Shown: in pieces, positions 11,721-23,141 of the stretch | Layout of the letters: the number at the start of each line of letters is the position of its first letter | Numbering within the stretch: the stretch's first letter is position 1 | Program-made: the position numbers and the translations under genes | Source of the DNA: Lentinula raphanica | Taxonomy: Eukaryota; Basidiomycota; Agaricomycetes; Agaricales; Omphalotaceae | Direction: 5' to 3' | Assembly (NCBI GenBank): GCA_027919835.1 | Contig: JANVFP010000013.1 | Location: 310,001-374,000 of the forward strand | DNA length: 64,000 nt | The notes under the pieces: generated by a model | The model's database searches: none | Told to the model about the DNA's origin: nothing | Seen by the model: only the letters and a program-made list of their open reading frames with translations

Positions 11721-12083
11721 CACCTCGACCTCCCATCAATCACCTTATATAAGAATGCCAGGGACGGGCCTGTATGGCACTTGTGTAGTAGCAAATATGG
11801 CTGTTCCCCTCTATGTCCCAATAAATCCCCCAATATTTCTTGAGATGTCTTATATGGTAGGGGTCCAGCCACCTCTTAAGTGCCCATCAAATCTCTGAGA
11901 TAACATGCAATCATATCAGACGAAGCGCCAATGATAAGGAGTAGTACGGAACGTCCCGCTTCATCATACCAAGCGCTCACCTGTGAGAATTTCTTTGTCA
12001 CCGTTCGAATCCCGCCTCCACCGCCCTCTGCTGACATATCCCGCCGGCGTCTAACCTCTTCAACATTTTTTCTAAGTCGTCTC
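11721..12083 (+). repeat. KDZ element left terminal inverted repeat
   Basis: This 363 bp repeat matches the reverse complement of 22506-22868 apart from two C/T differences near 11992 and 12001. It lies just inside the 8 bp duplication TAGTTATT. It contains no gene and presumably holds transposase-binding sites and outward regulatory sequence. Confidence 0.93.
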
Positions 12084-12196
12084 TAACCTCACATCATAGA
12101 CTAAACATCACATTATCACTCAATGTATGAACCAGAGCAAGACAGAAGAATATCATCTTGTTTTCGATGATTTAAAGCGACACACAACGTTGTAAA

Positions 12197-13809
12197 CTAA
12201 GTACTACTAGCAACACTAGGCTCTGCAGCAACAACCTTCTTGCGTGGACCGCGAGGTTTGTTCGCATCCGAGCGCTTTTTGCGCTTCTTCTGTACATACT
12301 GAACACCGCTTCCGTCAGCTGTAGTCACAGCAAAGGAGTTGACGAACGATGCTCCTGATGCAGATGGAGCCGTCGCTTGAGTCGAAGGGGCGCTAGTTGT
12401 CGTCGCTCCGTTCGACTCCGCATCTCCGTCGTGCTGGTTGTCAGGCGTATCAGGTTGTACCGACGCCCCCTGTGAGTCCGCACCATCTGTTTCATCTGGC
12501 CCTGCATTAGACAGCGCCGGAAGTTGTGGGGATTCGACGAATCGGCTGGGGTTCTTCTTCCATTCGGAATATTCGGCGTTCGTCATCTTGTAGAAATGTG
12601 TGACATCGTTCTCGAAAGAAGTGGTGAGCAGGCGAACGTCAGAGGCAGTGGTGAGATTGCTGGGAGAGACGAACTTGATGCCCGGAGGCCAGTTCTTGAG
12701 CACGATGCCATGGGAAGCCGTTACATGTTCCGCGAAGTTTGTATATGCCATCCTCGTTATTTTCGCCTTTCCTGCGCATCGTTCTGGGATGAAGTCAGCA
12801 ACCGTTGATTGCACGAACGTTGGTATGTACGCACGAAGCTTGTTGAGTATCAATTCGGACAGCTTAGACTTTTCGAAGCACAGCTGCTGCGCATGGGTGC
12901 GCACAACGCCCTCGATCCCTGAAAGCATGTACCCCTCCATCCTCTTACTCAACTCCTCCGGCCTCAATTTAAAAGCCAAAGCAAAAAATTCGGTGACTCT
13001 ATCACTGGTCACAAACACACGAGGCTGGTTGAAATGACCAGAGTCACTACGGACGGTGAGCAAAAAGCTCTGGTCCCCAGTACGCATGGCTAGACGCGTA
13101 AGCTGTAATCCACAAATGACCATCAGCTTACAAGTTCATAATGGATACAATGTATGACATGACTTACAGCGTCCTCGCAGTCATCAAGAGTGAGTCGCGT
13201 GTCATGAAACGCAGCAAGAGACGCGTTGTGACGTCCAACTTCGCGGTTCAGACGGTTTTTGTGCAGGACCTCGATGTGGTCCCTCGTAGCCTCGATTTGC
13301 TCGTCTTTACTCATACCGGCCCACTCTTTTGCAATTTCGCTCATGTGGGTGGTGAGCTTTTCGCGGGGTTCCCCTGGAGCCACTCCTACTCTTGTCAGTA
13401 TGTTAAGCCGTGAGATAAGGGACACTGGGGACTCACCGCCATTTATCTTTGCAAGAGACAGGCTTGCAAAAGCATTGAATCTGCCAGAACGCTTCGTACG
13501 CCGTTTGAGACGGTGGGTCTGGTAAATGTCGTCGAGTATCTGTTTTACCGTATACTTCCCCAACTCCGCTCTTATTTCCTCTGCCTCTCTAATAATCAAA
13601 GCCTGTAGGTCTGCAATCTTGTCGTGATAAGTGGCCCTTTCATCGAATCGTTTGCGTTTGCGCGCCAGCTTTTCAGCGTTGGTGAGTTTGCGAACATTCC
13701 GAGCCTTGACTCGGTAGCGCCATTTACGTCTCGAAAGACCTTGGCTTCGAGCTTCGCTCAAGAACCTTTCGAGTGCTTCTCCTTTCTTCGACGTCTTCAG
13801 ACGAGTCAT
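12197..13809 (-). CDS. KDZ-element cargo protein, agaricomycete family of unknown function
   Basis: Three exons (13809-13437, 13385-13168, 13102-12197) give 498 aa with consistent phases. Residues 1-95 are very basic and helical (RRKWRYRVKARNVRKLTN, LARKRKRFDERATYHDKI). Next comes a segment shaped like ones preceding DNA-binding or HMG-like regions (EIAKEWAGMSKDEQIEATRD). A globular part (DQSFLLTVRSDSGHFNQPRV; YTNFAEHVTASHGIVLKNWP) follows. From memory, this order resembles a large protein family scattered through mushroom genomes whose function I do not know. The C-terminal 110 residues are Ser/Thr/Ala-rich and end in a basic KKRKKRSDANKPRGPRKK tract, likely nuclear. Lying inside the inverted repeats and facing the left end, it is element cargo rather than a host gene. 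Confidence 0.75.
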
Positions 13810-13950
13810 GGCGTGAAGAAATAACAGCAAGAAAAAACTTCAATTATTCGAGTAAGGGTTGTCACAAATTCAATAATACAAGTTAAACGAACGTATACGT
13901 GCGACGGAAGCCACCGATTTGCGACGGAAGGAAGGTGACATTTGCGTCGG

Positions 13951-15357
13951 TTAAGTATTGAAGGTACCCTGATACAGATCGTAGATGAAGCGAGCGACGC
14001 CCTCTTCCATCACGTCGCTATGCACTTCCATAATATTCGCCACAAATTCGGCACAGTCCTCCGCAGTACTGAGCATACGCTCGACGCGATGAATGGCCGA
14101 CACCTCCCAGTTTTGACACTCGAAGTAGTGTCGAACCCAGAGCAAACCACCGATCCCAGTGAATGTACTTTCGCCACCATCACTGTCATCAGATGAAAGC
14201 GCTTTGGCTTTACCTTTGCCAGTGCTGCCTTCTTCCTTCGACTTTGACGCGACCTTCGACTTTGCCTTCGTCTTCGATGGCTTGGAAGGTGTATCCCCAT
14301 ACGATATATTCACACTCGGCGAATAAATCACAAGCCCCCCGCCGGTTGATGCAGGAGGAGGACTTCGAGGGCTGAGATATTCGTATACTTGGGCGAGATT
14401 CCCATACGTGTGTTCAGGGGTCCGAGGACGAGGAGAAGCAGAGGAAGCGCGAAACATAGCAGGCACAACGTTGGGCGTAGCAGTCGCACCAACGGGAGGA
14501 TTATTGACCGTAGATGTGGGATTAGGTGCCGCGGAAGTAGACGGGATGGCAGCAGTAGACGCGGTGGCAGCAGCAGACGATGTAGCAGCAGTAGACGAGG
14601 TGGCAGCAATAGGCGCGGTAGCAGTAATGCCGACGTTGGTAGAATCGTCCTGAGGCGGAGTGCTCGCCCTAGGAGTATACGGAGGAGCAGGTATCGTGAT
14701 GGGAAGTGGAAGAGCAACGGGCATGATCCCATGCGGGAAAAGAGACCTACGGATATCGTTCGCGGCGGTCTGATTCGAAGGATTGTAATCGTACAGGAGG
14801 CCAGGGGGGTTGCTGTCGAATGTGAGAGCAGAATACAGTGCTTCACTGAAGGCGCCGAAACCGAACGCATGACGGAAATTCGGGTTTGAGTTGTCAACAG
14901 CATTGACCAGCTCTCGCCTGTGATACGTGATGAATCAGAGTTGAATCAGATAAGCAAGAACGAACGTACATGCTCGAATAAATGCCTGCATGGGTAGCAT
15001 ACCGTGCATGCCACCAGATGCGGGTTCCTTGACTGAGTCCTTCGTCTTGAAGCAATGCGAGCTCAGTGGTGGTAACTTCGTGTGAATTAGTGATGGCGTC
15101 GATGAACTGAGAGGGAGGTATATTGCCGTATTGAAGGACGAATGGTTGGAGCGTGTTGTAAACGATTCGGGCTTGGCTGTTGGAATTCAACTGGATGCAG
15201 ATGGGCAACGGAGGAGCGTTTCCACCACTGCGACGCCATTGCCTGGATGGCGATCGTCAACAGTAGCAAGTGAATAATTGATATTTACTCACATAGAGGT
15301 AAAAATCCCACCCCCAGTGATATGAAGAACAACGTAGCGTTTTTGCATGGACGACAT
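13951..15357 (-). CDS. KDZ-element cargo protein, unrecognised
   Basis: Three exons (15357-15293, 15242-14970, 14917-13951) in consistent phase give 434 aa. The N-terminus (KRYVVLHITGGGIFTSM, then a Ser/Gln-rich stretch) faintly recalls the viroplasmin/RNase H1 N-terminal fold, which reads YxVxxGxxxGIxxS; this is only a resemblance. Residues about 60-150 look globular. A long Ala/Ser/Thr/Pro-rich linker follows (many TSSTAAT-like repeats), then a basic KSKTKAKSKVASKS tract, and a final 75-residue globular segment containing LLWVRHYFECQNWE. Its start codon faces the TET/JBP gene across about 210 bp, suggesting a shared promoter. I do not recognise the family and do not assign a function. Confidence 0.7.
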
Positions 15358-15567
15358 GAGAAAAGAGCGCAAAGAAATAACAGAAATTTCACGCACAATC
15401 TCTGAGGACTTGAGCACGCCTTTTATACTTATCACATTGATGGAAATCTAGAAAATATTCGAGAAAAAAGAGTTTTGTGCCAGTAGCTTCAACTGATGAG
15501 AAGGATAAGGCTGAGTTCAAAATGTTTTCTGCGCCACATCCACGTGTCTCATTCTGTAGCCGCCATC

Positions 15568-17304
15568 ATGAAAATTCGACTGAAATTAAATCTTGGTAAG
15601 ACGGTTGCATCGCCTGCGTGTAGCGATAGACGTCGACCTTTGATTGGAGTCTTTGCTTCGATGAGCTATGATTGGTCACTTTGAATACCTGCGCAACGGG
15701 AATCCGAAGTTCACCTTTCAGTAGTGTGTCGAAGCACTGACTTTGGGGCAAAGCGTTGATCGTTGAACGTTACACGTAGTTTGTTAATGACCGCGTAACT
15801 CATGAAATAAATTTCTGTTAGATGTCGCCAGGGACCTCGGCGTATCTGCGTATGTTATCTCCAAGAAATTCAGCTTCTCCAATGCTCTGTTGGAGGCAAT
15901 ATTGTACGAAGAGACAAACGATGAACTCGACTTAGATCGGGCAGGAGTGCCATCACCATTATCAAGCCTGACACCTTCGCCTCTATCATCGCCGGCGCCT
16001 TCAATCATTCCTTTGCCATTACCAGAAAATTCATCCGTTAACATCTCCTCTACCTCCAACAGTCGCAAGCGTCATTCCAAGAAACAGAGCAAGAGGAACA
16101 AGAAAAAAAAACGTTTGGAACAGAATCAGTCAGCCGCTTCCATCCATCCTCGTTCATCAGCCATTCAAAGGCACATTGCTTCGGCTACTCCATTGGCTTC
16201 GGACTTCTCGACGGCTCACGACGCACGAGTAGCATCGACTGCCTATATTGGTCTACGACAAGCAGATGCTGCCATAGAAGAGAAGAGTTATTCACTTCAA
16301 GACCTCGTTGGACCAAAATCTCCACATCATTTCCGCTTACTAGCGTGGTCTGCAATGTACGTCTTTTCATTACTGATGATCTATCTCAAAACTAACCTAC
16401 AGACAGAGAAACCGTCCCAATTGTGGACGACGACGGCCGTGTGACAATTATTCTAGTGGCACCTCCGCAGACAGATGACTGGAAGGCCTGCGTTCAGGCA
16501 GCTACCGACAACTTAGAGAAGGAGCGAGGCCAATGCGGGTTCACTCAGGAGCAGGTAACTCACCGCCGAGGCAGCTTCCCTGCCTTGTCTACTGGTATAC
16601 TTTATGGAAATGGCATGATTGTAAGTTTTAATTATCTGTGTAGTTGCAGTACTTGAAATCCATCTACAAAGGAACCTGCAAATGTCACTCACAACAAGAA
16701 GAATACCGCGGTATTGAATCGCCTCATAAATCACTCGGCATTCCGGCGAATGTCTGGTTTCGTCACTGGTGTGATGAAGTCGTGGGCTCCCCGTCTATAC
16801 AGCTACTACGAATCACACTTCGAAGACGTTCTCCAATCGGATCCGCGTCTGCGCCGAATCTTTGACAACAGCGTCTTTGCTGCCGCTGCATTCAATTTTG
16901 GTCCAAAGACTGTTTGCTTCCCGCACGTTGACTATGGTAATCTTCCGTTCGGCTGGTGTCCGATCTGGTCCCTGGGCACGTATAACTACCACAAAGGTGG
17001 GCACCTGGTACTCTGGGACTTGGAACTCGTGATCGAGTTTCCTCCGGGCTCCCTGATTGTCATTCCATCAGGTATCTTGCGACACTCTAACACCAACATC
17101 CAACGCGGGGAATCCAGGTACTCCTTCACCCAGTACACTCCAGGTGGTCTGTTTCGCTGGGTCGACTACGGCTTTCAAACATTCGACTTGTACTGTCAGC
17201 AGCGTTCTGCTACAGATGCCGCTAGAGATGAAGAAGTGAAACGTCGACGTTGGAAGATGGGTGTTGATTTGTTTCCTACGTTAACAGACTTGGGTCTCAG
17301 TTAA
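15568..17304 (+). CDS. TET/JBP-family 2-oxoglutarate/Fe(II) DNA-base dioxygenase
   Basis: Fungal TET/JBP enzymes oxidise 5-methylcytosine in DNA and often travel with KDZ transposons. My model has four exons, 15568-15595, 15822-16356, 16407-16620 and 16672-17304, giving 469 aa. The first small exon is inferred because the reading frame at 15822 has no upstream ATG; MKIRLKLNL fits the phase. After a Ser/Pro-rich and Lys-rich linker (about 45-110), the dioxygenase double-stranded beta-helix fills the C-terminal 210 residues. Iron ligands are visible as His344 and Asp346 in CFPHVDYGNLPFGWCPIW and His397 in GILRHSN. The likely 2-oxoglutarate-binding Arg408 lies in RGESRYSFTQY. All key residues are present and no stop interrupts the domain, so the enzyme looks active. 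Its substrate is inferred from the family. Confidence 0.87.
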
Positions 17305-17747
17305 TTTTGTACTACCTATGCTTCGCTATCAATGAAAAACATGAGCTTGTTCCCCACTACTAGTAACATCCTGTCAATTCTTGAACATGGCCGGTTGAGA
17401 GACCTCGAGTAGATCTCTATAGGACTTCAATGTACATTTTGTGCAACTTCATGATCATCCCTTAAAAACAGCAGCTCCCATGCCGCAGATTGCATCAAGT
17501 GGATTCTCTGGCTATCAGAAGCTCAGATCACACTCAGAACAGTGCATATAGACTCTCCAGAAGCCTTCCAATCGCTCAAAATCTCGAGTTCGAAATGATC
17601 AAGCGCTGTGGAATTTCGCCACAAATTTAGACGCTCTATACGAAAATTACATACTACAGTCTCTATCAGATTGAAAAATCATCTTCCGTCGCCCGCGCTT
17701 GTTTCTCCTTTTCCACGCTACTATACCTTGTCTTCGAGGTTTCCTCA
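17305..17747. other. Intergenic spacer inside the KDZ element
   Basis: About 440 bp between the TET/JBP stop and the next cargo gene. It should hold the TET/JBP 3' end and the promoter of the coiled-coil gene; a C/T-rich tract lies at about 17690-17740. No other feature seen. Confidence 0.45.
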
Positions 17748-18827
17748 ATGCCTAAACAATATCGAGGTCCCCCACTCGACAGCAAACTTGAACTTCATGG
17801 CAAAGAGGAAAGAGAGTATGTGTTGTCATTGGGCAACTCCGAGGATAATCTGGCCCTTATACTGGAGACCCGTATCCAAGCACGAAAATACCACGCAGAA
17901 CGTCAACGCCAACATTCTTATTATATGAAGTGGGGATCATTTGCGTTCTTTTCTTCATCTACTCATTGACTCACTAGGAATCGCGAGAGGAAGCTTCAAT
18001 ATCAGAAAGAGCGTCGTGTGAAGTTGCTTCAAACCGAGACACCTGCACAGAAGGATGCACGAAAAGTAGCTCGCCGCATAGCTCAGGAGGAATATCGAGA
18101 GTTGAACCGGGAATATCTGCGAGCTCAACGAGCTGAACGATATTCGACGAAACACAAGTAGTGCGTTCTCCATTGCAATCTGTATTTTTCATTCTATTGA
18201 CAGCTACATGCAGGGCTACGTAGTAAGAGTGGTGCAGATCCGACGGTCCATTGTCTGGCCATCTGTACATCTAGTGCATTGATAAATACGAAGCATTTTT
18301 CTTTCCAACTCCCCAGTCCTGATGCCCTTGCTACGCTGGCCAACCACGCCATTGCCTCCATTCGAAAGGCCTTCTCATTGGCCATCTTTCATCGATCATG
18401 GCAATATTTACTTGACAGGTGAAGCTGAGAAGGAGGCAATCCTGAGCGTATTCGACTTGGACGAAAACACGCGGGAAGACGTACAAGCATCATTGCTCGA
18501 CACCTATGTGGCTCAACGCATGGAGTATCGCCGTCGCATGGATGCTATTCGCCCGGCCATGGAGGCAAAGTTTCGGTGAGTGTGTACATTTGTCTTATAC
18601 GAAGCTTGGCTGATTGTCAACGTAGGAGCATTCTGTTTCTTCATACAAAGGCAGTGTCTCGCGTTCTGAAACGCCCAATCACGGTTTCAGTCCTCAACAG
18701 AATTCGTCTTGCAGCACGAGAACGCTCAGAGTTGGCTATACACCGTAGGCTTAGGGAAGAAGATTTAGTGGCGCGGACGCAGCAAGGGGTACAAGCTGCG
18801 CGCAAGGTTTGGGTCGATGTAGATTGA
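17748..18827 (+). CDS. Basic coiled-coil KDZ-element protein, middle unresolved
   Basis: Starts at the ATG at 17748. Exon 1 (17748-17929) and exon 2 (17978-18157) join in phase. They encode a charged helical segment: KEEREYVLSLGNSEDNLALI, then alternating Arg/Lys/Glu/Gln runs such as RKVARRIAQEEYRELNREYL, a probable coiled coil. The 3' part is also clear: 18413-18576 (EAEKEAILSVFDLDENTRED) joined over an intron to 18627-18827, ending in a basic helix. Between 18158 and 18413 two frames compete. One gives PDALATLANHAIASIRKAFS with a helical look but runs into a stop one base out of step; the other stays open to the 3' part. The gene may therefore be frameshifted, or may be two genes. No known domain was recognised. 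Confidence 0.5.
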
Positions 18828-19006
18828 TGTTTTGAACTTCCTTCGAGCATCGCTCAAGCTTTTTCCTATGTATAACCCATCCATTACTGCATCCTTTGTG
18901 ACTCGTGCGTGTTCAATGGAAAATCGATGTTATTGCTTCAAAACAGACGAGTATCGTAAACTATTCGACAGGTATACCGTAGCAATGAAGTGTCCTTTGG
19001 CATTTG

Positions 19007-22000
19007 CTAAGTAGTGACATTCGAAATGTAATCACTAAGTGCGCTAACATACGATACAAGCTCGTCGTCGTCTTCATCCGCGCCATCGTTGTCCGAGTCC
19101 TCTGCATGTGAGATTGTCCGTTGGTTCTCTGAGTGAGGGGCTGAATGAATTGCCGACGGTTGGGTTGGCAGGTCATTGGACATTCCCGCACACAACGCAG
19201 CAGGGTCGTAAGACAGTGGAGTGATATCAGAAGCTTGCAGGGTGGGAGATTGCCGTGTACCGGGATATGGGGTGCCTGTGAATCCTGGGAGCGCATAGGT
19301 GTTCTGCATACGAGCAAGGAGAAGTTTATTCACACCCATTCGCCGTTGGATATACTCCAGGACTGGTGGATGAAGAGGCGAGGAACTGCTCTCAAGACGT
19401 TGAAGGACATCGTGGAAATGACGTTCCTCGTCCACGATTGAGGTATGTAAGCGGCGCAGTTCGACGTTTAAACGGGTGATCTCTTCGCGAGCTCGCGCGA
19501 CACGTCGAACCTGCATCATCAACTCCCGGATGACGGGCTTGGCCCACGGCTTTTCCAACACGCTGTAACGTGTATCTGCAAGAATGTCAAACTGGTCGAG
19601 AAATGAGTAATGGGACACCTTGACCCAGTCAACAGTTGGGCGAGGCGGATCAAGGTTGAGCGCTGCATTATTGTATTTAGCGACCGCGCTACGAATTGCT
19701 TTGGAACGCTTCTGGAGAGCGGCAGCGATCTGAGTACGCATTTTGTAGCCTGAAAACATGAAAATTTTAGCTGATACACACTCGAGGACAATTCGCCTGC
19801 AAACCAGTTTGTGAAAGATTCATCTTGTGAAGCTCCCATAACCGCTGCACCACTAGCCGATGTAAGCGTAACAGTGCCTCGCGGTAGGTCTGTTCGTTCA
19901 TGTATTTCAGGGCCTTGCGATATTCGGAGTCCTGGGGTTCCCACCGGCGATGGATATCCAATACAGTTTCCATTTGCGCCACCTGGAAAAGAACGAGGTT
20001 CCGTTCTTCCTGAAGATACTTCCTTTTCGTTTCGATTCGACGAGTTTCTGACAGGTTCGCGTTGTATGAAGACGAGGCATTTACGAAGGCATAGTCGGCG
20101 GGTGTTTGTGTTTGGAGACCAAAGTTATCCACCTCGAGAGACTTGCTAAATTGTGAAGAACGATGAATACATTGGTAATTGAAATCAGTGTGAATCAGAC
20201 GTACTTTAACCCCTGTACTTTTTGTAACAACCTCACGTACTCCGTCGCTTGCAGATCTTGATTGTTCTCTTCCTCCAGCGAATCAAAATGTTCCTTCTGA
20301 TCTTTCCAGTACGTCTCGATATCTTCCTCAGTGAGCTCCAATTTGCTCAGTTCCGCCTGGATACGCGCGGCGTCTTCATTGATGATTCGTAGCGCTTGTA
20401 GGTAGTTGTTGTGTAGAAATGTGGCCAGCGACTGGTATTTGTCGCGGTCCCACTGCTGAAAGAATAGATCGATGAATATCCGACGCCGATAGGCAGACAT
20501 GTAACGCGTCACGGAGGCCAGCTGGTTCGATGCTGAGAAGATTCGTTCGAGGGTTTCGAGATCCTCCAGACCCATGCCGATGATGTTGTTGGGGTGGTTC
20601 GATTGTTGACATTTCGCATTGTGTGAGTACCCATGGAACGCATTGACAGAAGTCCGACATTGCTTTGCTTTGAATTCGGCGCCTAAGGAGCTGCGAGCAA
20701 TCGTGCACGCAAAGCTACAGCCGATGTCGTATCCCATGAGCCAGTTGGTATGGTATACCTCCAGCGCCTTCGCAACAATTGCAAGCGGGTATTTTGCCCT
20801 GTGATGTGAAATCAGTCTCAATTCATTGACAAAGACAACTAGCGTACAACTCGCCGCTGCAAATCATGTCACAAATCCACAGGATAAAGCCATGCCGACA
20901 GGCGCTGGCAAAAATTCCTGACTCCTGGAAACCTCCCCACATCCGCTTGTTCGATTCGGCAGAACTGGCCTTCCAATTGTCGGTGCAATGAGCAAGGTCA
21001 TCCTCCGGAGTAACACCGTCGGTGGGGTCACCCTCGATATCGATCCATTCGTTGTCCTCATCTTCATCCCGTTCGACAGGGGCGTTGAGTACAGATGTTG
21101 GCTTTGCATGTTTTGCCTTTGTCACTTCGTCACTAAAGCGGTTTACGAAATCGGAGCTGAGATAGTAGTCGCTATCATTGAATTCGCGTTTATCCGCGAC
21201 TTGGCGATTGCCGATAGATTTCAAGCGTTTCAGCGAATTATTGCCATCGACAACGAACATTCGTTCGAAAGTGAGAGGAGTTTCACCAGATAGCTGAGGA
21301 AAAAACCTTCAGTCAAGTACTGTGAAGCATAGAAATAACCAAATACCTTGTAGTTGCACGGGGGGCAGCTGTGCAGAACACGGTGATTGGGGCTATCATG
21401 CCCTAGTTCCTTAGCGACACGGGCATCAACTTTGCGCCTTAGGGTGAGATATATATCAAAAGCGTCCGACAGGTTAGTGCGATACACGCGGCGATATGGG
21501 ATCTATGAACGGTGAAGAGAACGATGTTAGAGAACATCTTGATAATCAAAGAAAGTGTGTTCGTACACCGCGGATGTGGCACAACGTTTTCGCAAAGGCT
21601 TCAACGCTGAGCGATGCTTTGAACAATCGTAACGTGTAAAACAATTCTAATGTACGCAATGCGATTGCAATTGAGGGATTGATAGGCGTCGTTCCTAAGT
21701 ACCCGGCCTTTACTAATGCGACAGCTATTGGAGTCTCGCTATCGCGAGGAATGATGGCAACAGGATCGTGACAGTGTATATCGAGCACCTCTATATCGAA
21801 ATCCCAACCGTCAACAGCTGGAACAGCAGATGGATCCCCGAACGTTGTGATAGTGGGCTGTTCGTGATACTTCCAACGGATGTACGCATCTAGCATAGGC
21901 TCGAGAAGAGGTTGCCAATTTGCTTGGTTCTGCCGTACGCGTTCAGCCCAAGTGCGCCCATCAGTTCGCTTCCGAAAGCCGTTGAATCTACGAAGTGGTT

Positions 22001-22436
22001 TCAGAAAATATATGAGTTCGACAAAGTAAAGACGCACCGACTATACTGCATAACATCTGCAATATCAATCACTATTCCTTCCTCAACTTGTTGAGCATCC
22101 TCAGTGTCGTCAGCGGGTCCACTGTCTCCAGTGTCAAACGAAAAGCCAGCGTCCTGATCGATATCCATGGAGGATGGGGAGGATGTTCCTGTGAGCGAGT
22201 GCAGAACACGCTGGGATTGACGACCGAGACCTTCAGAAAGCATGATACAGCAGTGCATAGTAGTAGTAGGTGTGAGTGCACTCACCTTCACAGGCACGTT
22301 GATAAGTTTCGTCCACCAGCTTTCGACATTCTGCAAGCTTCTTCGGTCCAACGATAGATCTTCGAGAGGGATTACCAAAACGACTGCTCCCTACAGTCAT
22401 CTGAACAGTGTTCAGACGCCTCGAAGAGCGAGTCAT
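19007..22436 (-). CDS. KDZ transposase
   Basis: Transposase of the Kyakuja/Dileera/Zisupton superfamily, which has an RNase H-fold catalytic core. Eight exons (22436-22286, 22230-22038, 21987-21567, 21502-21347, 21293-20848, 20798-20205, 20145-19805, 19749-19007) join in phase with no internal stop, giving 1,014 aa. The N-terminal third has the Cys cluster typical of these proteins, ending VLHSCPPCNYK. Then follows FERMFVVDGNNSLKRL, with the first catalytic Asp expected in VDGNN. The second lies in WLMGYDIGCSF. NAFHGYSHNAKCQ and the acidic GMGLEDLETLE supply the remaining core. The C-terminal part (YKMRTQIAAALQKRSKAIRS; PWAKPVIRELMMQVRR) is the family's helical insert, followed by an acidic tail. 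It reads inward from the right inverted repeat. Confidence 0.92.
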
Positions 22437-22505
22437 TATGGACAAGCACAGATAGAGAGAGAGGTACGGTAAGCTGTAGGGATACAATGAAAGGACTTAG
22501 ACAAG

Positions 22506-22868
22506 GAGACGACTTAGAAAAAATGTTGAAGAGGTTAGACGCCGGCGGGATATGTCAGCAGAGGGCGGTGGAGGCGGGATTCGAACGATGACAAAGAAAT
22601 TCTCACAGATGAGCGCTTGGTATGATGAAGCGGGACGTTCCGTACTACTCCTTATCATTGGCGCTTCGTCTGATATGATTGCATGTTATCTCAGAGATTT
22701 GATGGGCACTTAAGAGGTGGCTGGACCCCTACCATATAAGACATCTCAAGAAATATTGGGGGATTTATTGGGACATAGAGGGGAACAGCCATATTTGCTA
22801 CTACACAAGTGCCATACAGGCCCGTCCCTGGCATTCTTATATAAGGTGATTGATGGGAGGTCGAGGTG
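22506..22868 (-). repeat. KDZ element right terminal inverted repeat
   Basis: Reverse-complement partner of 11721-12083, followed immediately by the second copy of TAGTTATT (22869-22876). It lies about 70 bp upstream of the transposase start codon and so probably contains its promoter. Confidence 0.93.
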
Positions 22869-23141
22869 TAGTTATTAATAATCAATATATTTATGTCCAG
22901 AAAAGGAATATCTTATCCGTCTAGGAATAAAGACTTCATTATCAAGCTAATTTTTGGATGATACTACAAAAGAAAATAACATTCTGGACCATGCACAAAA
23001 GACCTTAAAAATCTTGGGAATAATGTGCATTTTTTCTGAAGATATGAACTTAAAAACAAAACATCTTTATCTATGTAAAAGACCCAAGAATTGTATAAAG
23101 AATTTTGGGCATAAATGTTATCAAATTTTTTCATGTTTCTC

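Larger units (their letters stand above)
11721..22868. mobile_element. KDZ-superfamily DNA transposon with TET/JBP cargo
   Basis: An 11,148 bp element with 363 bp terminal inverted repeats (11721-12083 and 22506-22868). The only differences I found by eye are two single-base substitutions. The ends start CACCTCGACCTCCC. The 8 bp TAGTTATT flanks it on both sides (11713-11720 and 22869-22876), a perfect target duplication. The uninterrupted target exists as a paralogous copy around 24793-24800 and again near 55246, with a single AATAACTA. It carries five genes: KDZ transposase (-), a TET/JBP dioxygenase (+), a large protein of an unassigned mushroom family (-), an unrecognised 434 aa protein (-) and a basic coiled-coil protein (+). 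Near-identical repeats and mostly intact genes suggest a fairly recent insertion. Confidence 0.93.

Noticed and set aside
11992..12030. tRNA-like B-box (GTTCGAATCC) in the KDZ terminal repeat, also in the right repeat
   Set aside because: The bases around it do not form a T-stem, and no A-box or acceptor stem lies at the right distance, so it is not a tRNA gene.
18194..18385. Minus-strand frame across the unresolved part of the coiled-coil gene
   Set aside because: Antisense shadow of the plus-strand coding sequence with no splice or family support.
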